Shown piece by piece: positions 57,001-64,000 of a DNA stretch of 64,000 bases. The stretch lies in contig JAUIRK010000110.1 of assembly GCA_030549495.1 (NCBI GenBank), positions 372,001-436,000 of the forward strand, read 5' to 3'. Within the stretch, counting starts at the first letter, position 1; the number at the start of each line of letters is the position of its first letter. Source of the stretch: Nectonema munidae (taxonomy: Eukaryota; Nematomorpha; Nectonematoida; Nectonematidae). The notes below the pieces were generated by a model. The model had not been told where the DNA came from. It was given only the letters and a program-made list of their open reading frames with translations, and searched no databases. A program made the translations under genes and the position numbers.

Positions 57001-57970
57001 GAAAGGTAAGAAATATATTAGGAAGATAATAATGTATAGTAGTAGGATTGCGATCAAGAATACAAATTGCATGCGTTTAATTCATATATAGAGAAAGAAG
57101 ACCGATTTAATTTTGGAGAATTGTATCATTGGCATTAGGTTATAAGCGCTATATGATTGAATGAAAGAATGTTTGACTAAACAAACAGAGCAAAATGTCA
57201 CAACAAAGAATGTGGCATACGGGGGTATAAGATTCGACGACATTTAGTGATTATTCTGATTTGAAGTATGGAATGAAGTATCAGCTTTCAGCGTCGGAAG
57301 TGAAAAGGATGTAAAACACGGTCGGTAGATGGCCTGGTGGAGTAAATGCAGGAGAACGCTCCCTTGGAAGCAAGCTAGACAACAAAAATAAAAGGAGAAG
57401 CGAAGGTGCTTCAACGCCCGCCGCTTTCAATTCTCCGCGACTAATCCTGCTCGAGTTTACCCTAACTGCATTAAACGCTCAAGACCGCCCTTTAGGATAT
57501 CTCAGATTTGAATGTTGCATCTTCGAAGAGACCGCGTGTCGTAGTGAAAGGTAGAGAGTGGTATATAGCTAGGTGATATAAATATATTAAGGATCTTACT
57601 CATTGCTCCAATCAAGTATGCCTTTGAGAAGGTCTTTTGAAAGAGAAAAAGAAATGGGTTAATATTGGAATTAACTTTAAGAATAAAAAGGTACCATGGT
57701 AGCCAGAAGAATTAGATTCATGGGATATTGGTGTCTTTTGAAGAATAAGCCAATCAGAGAAGCAAAACCAAGCAGGATTTGGAAATTAAGAACGCCCGGG
57801 CTAAAACATCAAAGCATGATAACTAGAATGCGTGACTCTGGATGGATAAAATACAGCATACTTAGAGAGAACGAAATATTGGGCATAATTAGAGGCATGT
57901 ATGTAGAAAGATGTCAAGAAAGTCAATAAAAGTTGACAAGCCAAAATTGCATAAACTTTACGTAGAAAGC
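53732..57970 (-). CDS. TMBIM4: TMBIM4 / Lifeguard-4 (Bax-inhibitor family), 5' exon missing
   Basis: Six coding exons on the minus strand: 57970-57862, 57800-57695, 57633-57600, 56431-56314, 54107-54062 and 54001-53732. All have AG/GT borders and compatible phases, giving 226 residues. The product follows human TMBIM4 in order: FLRKVY start of TM1, FFKRHQYPMNLILL, LFYDVDVVLQAVFL, YTFQTKRDFGTW, then IYDTQNIMKKVSPEEY and LYLDIINLFLHIL. The family forms seven-helix proteins of Golgi/ER membranes that modulate calcium and apoptosis. About 20-25 N-terminal residues are missing; no convincing exon was found upstream in the window. The C-terminus has an extra Gly- then Lys/Arg-rich tail of about 24 residues where the human protein ends a few residues after LHLL. 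Confidence 0.92.
54062..54107 (-). CDS. TMBIM4: TMBIM4 short exon
   Basis: 46 bases between CTTTTTAG and GTATAC. Encodes LYTGLWVLLLGGVAQ, matching the FALLWILCLSGFLK helix of the human protein. Confidence 0.87.
55385..55550 (+). mobile_element. tRNA-derived SINE, copy 2
   Basis: A-box-like GGTTGGTTAGATACTG (55411-55426), B-box GGGTTCGATCTCG (55448-55460), then a T run and a tail (TTCATAGTTCGATACAAGCGG, CGGTACCTTTACC) homologous to copy 1 at 20.3 kb. Located in a TMBIM4 intron. Confidence 0.62.
56314..56431 (-). CDS. TMBIM4: TMBIM4 exon (TM4/TM5)
   Basis: 118 bases after GATTTTAG and before GTAAGT. Encodes LFYDVDVVLQAVFLTAA and LTLYTFQTKRDFG, the best conserved middle part of the family. Confidence 0.9.
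57600..57633 (-). CDS. TMBIM4: TMBIM4 microexon
   Basis: Only 34 bases (11 codons plus one base) between a CTTTCAAAAG acceptor and a GTAAGA donor. Encodes TFSKAYLIGAM, matching FTLLEALTVAV of human TMBIM4; its phase closes exactly with both neighbours. Confidence 0.82.
57695..57800 (-). CDS. TMBIM4: TMBIM4 exon (TM2 to TM3)
   Basis: 106 bases after GTTTTAG, before a GTACCT donor. Encodes ILLGFASLIGLFFKRHQYP, the TM2 and NRHKYPLNL-like loop of the family. Confidence 0.88.
57862..57970 (-). CDS. TMBIM4: TMBIM4 exon (TM1)
   Basis: 109 bases between TTTTTTAG and a GTATGC donor, two bases in and two out. Encodes FLRKVYAILACQLLLTFL and a hydrophobic first membrane segment. Confidence 0.88.
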
Positions 57971-57984
57971 CTAAAAAACAAGAA

Positions 57985-59049
57985 TGACATTATATATTAG
58001 TGATCAATATCAGGATAACCTCCTTAACTATTAGCCTAAAAATGGCGAACCTAAAATATTCGTTATTTAGTTCTTTTTTATTGGTCCGTTTTGAGTAAAA
58101 GGTTTTGCAAACAAACAAAACATCGTTCCCTCCTAACTAAATTTCCTATTAAATTCTGCTTCACTCCATACCTCACAAAAAAGAAAATGACCGCAAGATT
58201 TTGACCAAACAGTTCGGAGTCTAGCGAGTGTTATTGCGCTATAAATGCTTCGTCAAGGAAAAGAAGGAAGGAGTAAAGTTTAAAAGAATTTTATTGAAAA
58301 GAAAATAATATTTCGACCACGAGTGTGTCTACCTTTAATAGTTTAATGTTCAGTTTATCAATTTTTGACTTGCTTTCAATACGATTAAATTCACGAGCCG
58401 CGTTGGTAAATTTTCATCGACTCTGACCTCCCAGTCCTGGGCAAATTACTTAGTCTCAGGTCGCCTTGAGTAGAGTCCCAAACCAATTGATGAGAATCAT
58501 TAATTATTTTATCGATTTAGATATAATATATCAAAGTTAATATAACGGATAATTAACCAAATATACTAGCATTTTAACCACATTGGGATGTAGAATTCAT
58601 TACCTATGTAGAAATTGACAAAAATACCATAATGATGTAATAGAGAAAGATCGATATGATAAAGGGGAAGAAAATTGTTCAAAATGACAAAAAAACCTGG
58701 TCATAAATTAACAAGGGGTAAACAGAAGTGATGTACCGAGTAGATGGGCATTAGTATCAGTATCGCGTATTTTTATTTGATCGGTTGCGGCCAATGTTTT
58801 TTGTTCACCGATTTTTCATCCAAACCAATAAAAAATAGTTTATAGTAGAGCTATAAAGACTAAAAGTACATTTGTATTTTATGCATAGCGCTGGCAGCAT
58901 TTTAATGAAAGCCGGCTTTTTGCTTACAATTGAAGTAAAAAAATATTAAATTTATAAAGTTAGGGATCGTTCATGAATAACGTTAACCAGTCTGCATTCA
59001 TTTTTTGAGACCAGTTTTAGTTGAGGCGGACAAGTTTAATCTTCTAGAA
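57985..59049. other. No recognised gene upstream of TMBIM4 exon
   Basis: Expected to hold the TMBIM4 5' exon or its intron; I found no reading that ends in the needed RMG-type motif with a donor. A minus-strand AATAAA lies near 58285. Confidence 0.4.
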
Positions 59050-61480
<2,431 letters not shown>

Positions 61481-61489
61481 CCACTGCAA

Positions 61490-61690
61490 GAGAAATATTT
61501 CACAAGGTAGACCATTTTTTACAGCACATGTTATTAAGCCAGAACACCCACGTGGAGGGTGTACTGATTTGTGCTTTAGCAATTTTTGTTGTAGTTTTTA
61601 TACTCTGCATAAGCAAAATTCTCCAGATGTAATTGGTACCCAGTGCACCATTCATCGCCAAGACTTGATAATGAAAACCATATTATTATC
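61490..61690 (+). pseudogene. Second hAT fragment
   Basis: Reads SFYTLHKQNSPDVIGTQCTI then HRQDLIMKT, the catalytic C-x2-H block again, although that block already occurs at 60.9 kb. So it is a piece of another copy joined downstream. Confidence 0.6.
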
Positions 61691-61784
61691 TGATTAATCA
61701 AAAAAAATTTTTTTAAGTGATAATATTATTTGAATTAGACAAGAAAAATTTTGCTTGATTTAACGAACATATTTGTTAATAACA

Positions 61785-62332
61785 TATACTTCATATTTGA
61801 TTGACATTGACAGATATTTTAAGACCTCTAAATGTGAAAACTAAGTTAAACCCCAGCTTAGCAACGCTTCTGTTCTAAAAACAAATTCAAAAATACTCTA
61901 CTTTACATGGAAAACTTGACAATCTTAATTTTGATGTTTCAAATGATGAGTTGCTTTCTTTTATTGGTTTACAGTATGTAAGAGGATTTATGATTGCTAA
62001 AAATACGCCTCTCATTGATTTATGGAATAAAGAAAGAGGTCCTCCTCTCTTCTCAAACACAATGAGTCGTGACAAATTCAAAAGTATAATGAAGCATCTA
62101 AGATTTGATGATTTTTTATCAAGATGTCAAAAGAAAAATAAAGATCATTTTCTTCCTATACTTGAAATTTGGGAACGTTTTATTCAGAGTTCACAAGCAA
62201 GTTTTATTCCCAATGAAAACCTTGCGATTGACGAGCAACTTTTCCCCATGTAAATCAAGATGTCCCTTTATTCATTATATGGCTTCGAAACCAGATAAAT
62301 TTGGGATAAAATTCTGGTGTCTAAATAGATAA
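61785..62332 (+). pseudogene. piggyBac transposase fragment
   Basis: From about 61915: LNFDVSNDELLSFIGLQY, RGFMIAKNTPLIDLW, MSRDKFKSIMKHLRFDDF, AIDEQLFP with the first catalytic Asp, a frame shift, then SRCPFIHYMASKPDKFGIKF. This is the N-terminal half of the piggyBac DDE domain. 61785-61840 matches the second satellite type of the element at 43-47 kb (TTTGATTGACA, AAGACCTCTAAATG). Confidence 0.85.
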
Positions 62333-62580
62333 AAAAAGTCCACGTATTTGTGTAACTCTATTCCCTACCTTGGCAAAGATAGAACCAGAAGTTTCTCTAC
62401 CTTTACACGTATGTGCTTCTCTAATGTCTCCTTTCTCGAACCGTGGGTATAATACAGACCCTCCAGCGGCGAATATTAAAAAAGTAGGAAAAAACTAGGA
62501 TATTCCTATAAAAGAATAAGTAAAAACTAGGAACTAATAAAGTTCAATGTATAGATAAAATTTCAAAGAAAAAAACACTT

Positions 62581-63943
62581 TTATTGCTTTATGTAAGAAT
62601 TAATCATTCGAATTCTCTTTTTACCAATATCATTTCTTTCATCAATACATCTTTTAAATGATTCTGTTATTTTTTCAAGATTTGTCTTTGCCACATTCAA
62701 TAATCCTTGACTTATATTCATTTCAGTAAAATTTTTTGATTTTATAGCTTTAACGAATCTAGAATTTGTTTCGTTAAAAACTTGATTTGCCTTCTCCATT
62801 TCTGTTTTCAATTCCACTTCGTTCTTTCTTACTTGCTTTTCTTTTTCATCGATGTTACGTTTAGACTCCCGGTCTTTTTCTTTTTTTTCTTTATCTTCTT
62901 GTTCTAATTGTTCTTCCAATTTCTTTTTATTCTCTAAAAGAAGCTTCTCTTTTTGTTCTGCCTGTATTCTTGCTTCGTATTTTAAATGAGCTTTTCTGAT
63001 TGCAGAAATAAAGTTCTTTGTAATAGGAATGTCTATTATATTTTTGTACATACTAATAGCATCTTTCGCAAGTCTTAGCCCATTAACCGATGAAATTGAC
63101 AACGAAGATCTCTCTGAAGTTAACATCTTTTTATTAACAGAAAAACCCCTTTCTACGTCGGCGTTACCATGCGAAATGCAAAGACATGTCATAACTAATT
63201 TCTTCAAGTTGGGATATTTAATATCCCCGGAAAGATTGTTACGAAGAAACACTTTATTCCAAAAATGATCAATTCTTAAAAATTCTTTATTTGAGTTGTA
63301 TATCTCATTCTCATTAATTGGTTCAGCCCTGTATAACTTCCATTCATCTGTAATTTTTGCAATAGAATAGTCTTCAATGTGAGGTAAAGCTGAACATAAT
63401 TCTCTGATAAGAACTAGAGACTTGTCTGAATTTCTTACTTTAGGATGTAGACATCTTACACATCTAATAAATGTGTCATTAAGAGGCAACTTGGTTTGAA
63501 GATAAAAACTGACAGATTGATAAAACCTTATGTCCTTCAGTATTACGTGTTTTTTAGTTTCATCAAGTAATTCTAATGTCTTTGTAGTGTCTGTGCTTAT
63601 TTCCATCATTTTAAGAGAAAATAGGTTTTCAATATGAAAAATATCGATAATTTGAAGCTTGTGTCCAGATTTGTTTTGAATTAAGTCAAGTTTGACAAAT
63701 CTATTGAGAAAAGTTAGCAACAAAAAAAGTGACTCTTCATAAAGTAATTGAATCATAGGTTCTTTTTTTTGAAATTTCGTTAGAAAAGGCTGAAACAAAA
63801 CACCAACACAAATGACAAACTGAACCTCCGCAAGACACTCTTTGCTTGAAAGAAAATCACATATTCTCTTGTATCGATTGTTCTTTTCAAGCTGAACCAA
63901 AGTATGATCGCCTTTACTTTTTTTTAGGTAAGTCTGTTAAAAA
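62581..63943 (-). CDS. hAT-family transposase C-terminal half with coiled-coil tail
   Basis: Open frame of about 450 codons starting after a stop near 63943, not from an ATG. IDHFWNKVFLRN, YPNLKKLVMTCLCISHGNAD and VERGFSVNKKMLTSERSSL (about residues 230-275) are the hAT dimerisation domain; the N-terminal BED finger and first catalytic residues are absent. After it come about 150 residues rich in Lys and Glu (KEKLLLENKKKLEEQLEQED onward), a long predicted coiled coil, unusual for hAT proteins. No internal stops. No terminal repeats were found, so it is either a recent fragment or part of an element or gene whose 5' portion lies beyond the window. Confidence 0.75.
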
Positions 63944-64000
63944 TATTTACAAAGTGAAGACCAGTGTTTCAAAATACGTTGTAATGCGGGTACTAGAGTT

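Noticed and set aside
57310-57560. Plus-strand open stretch with more balanced composition
   Set aside because: About 75 codons without start, splice context or recognisable domain; lies in a TMBIM4 intron.
57696-57929. 77-codon plus-strand frame
   Set aside because: Antisense shadow of two TMBIM4 exons.

Overview
The window is AT-rich animal nuclear DNA. Two host genes lie on the minus strand, both split by introns, and almost everything else is transposable elements. The gene structure, the LINE, hAT, piggyBac and Mutator-type (MULE) mix, and the nested insertions suit an arthropod or similar invertebrate. A parasitic copepod is my best guess from composition, but I cannot prove it.

Host gene 1 (minus, 25475 down to 5591) is a Jun/AP-1 transcription factor rebuilt from five coding exons: 25475-25176, 15950-15806, 12514-12332, 11523-11269 and 5760-5591. 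All phases agree and the summed CDS is 1053 bases (350 residues). It has the JNK docking segment, two Ser-Pro sites spaced as in vertebrate c-Jun, a Jun basic region and a leucine zipper. Its introns hold several generations of hAT elements, an unclassified transposase family, MITEs and a SINE.

Host gene 2 (minus, 57970 down to 53732) is a TMBIM4/Lifeguard-4 membrane protein. Six exons were recovered, with consistent phases and a 34-base microexon. The first coding exon (about 20-25 residues) was not found.

Layout by region: 1-1865 is a decayed LINE on the minus strand, with a MITE inserted in its reverse transcriptase. 5.4-25.5 kb is Jun and its transposon-filled introns, including two hAT-type elements with perfect 8-bp target duplications (7672-11122 and 18916-21865). 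26.5-27.5 kb holds another relic of the unclassified transposase family. 31.1-32.46 kb is a 5'-truncated LINE with an intact RT frame. 32461-33698 is a foldback element built from minisatellite arms. A second foldback copy is split by a 7.3 kb MULE transposon (34005-41333, 9-bp TSD, long TIRs) that encodes a PHD-finger remnant, an OTU cysteine-protease domain and a DDE transposase. 43111-47372 is a non-autonomous piggyBac-type element (TTAA sites, perfect 16-bp TIR) filled with about 150-bp tandem repeats. 47.4-52.1 kb is a second, older MULE-like element with PHD and OTU remnants but no recognisable transposase core. 52.4-53.3 kb is a hAT fragment; TMBIM4 follows. 59-64 kb is a pile of hAT and piggyBac pieces ending in a long open hAT-type frame.

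The most unusual items are the PHD/OTU/MULE transposon with clean ends, the satellite-filled piggyBac element, and the multi-exon Jun gene whose predicted splicing adds exactly one heptad between basic region and zipper.
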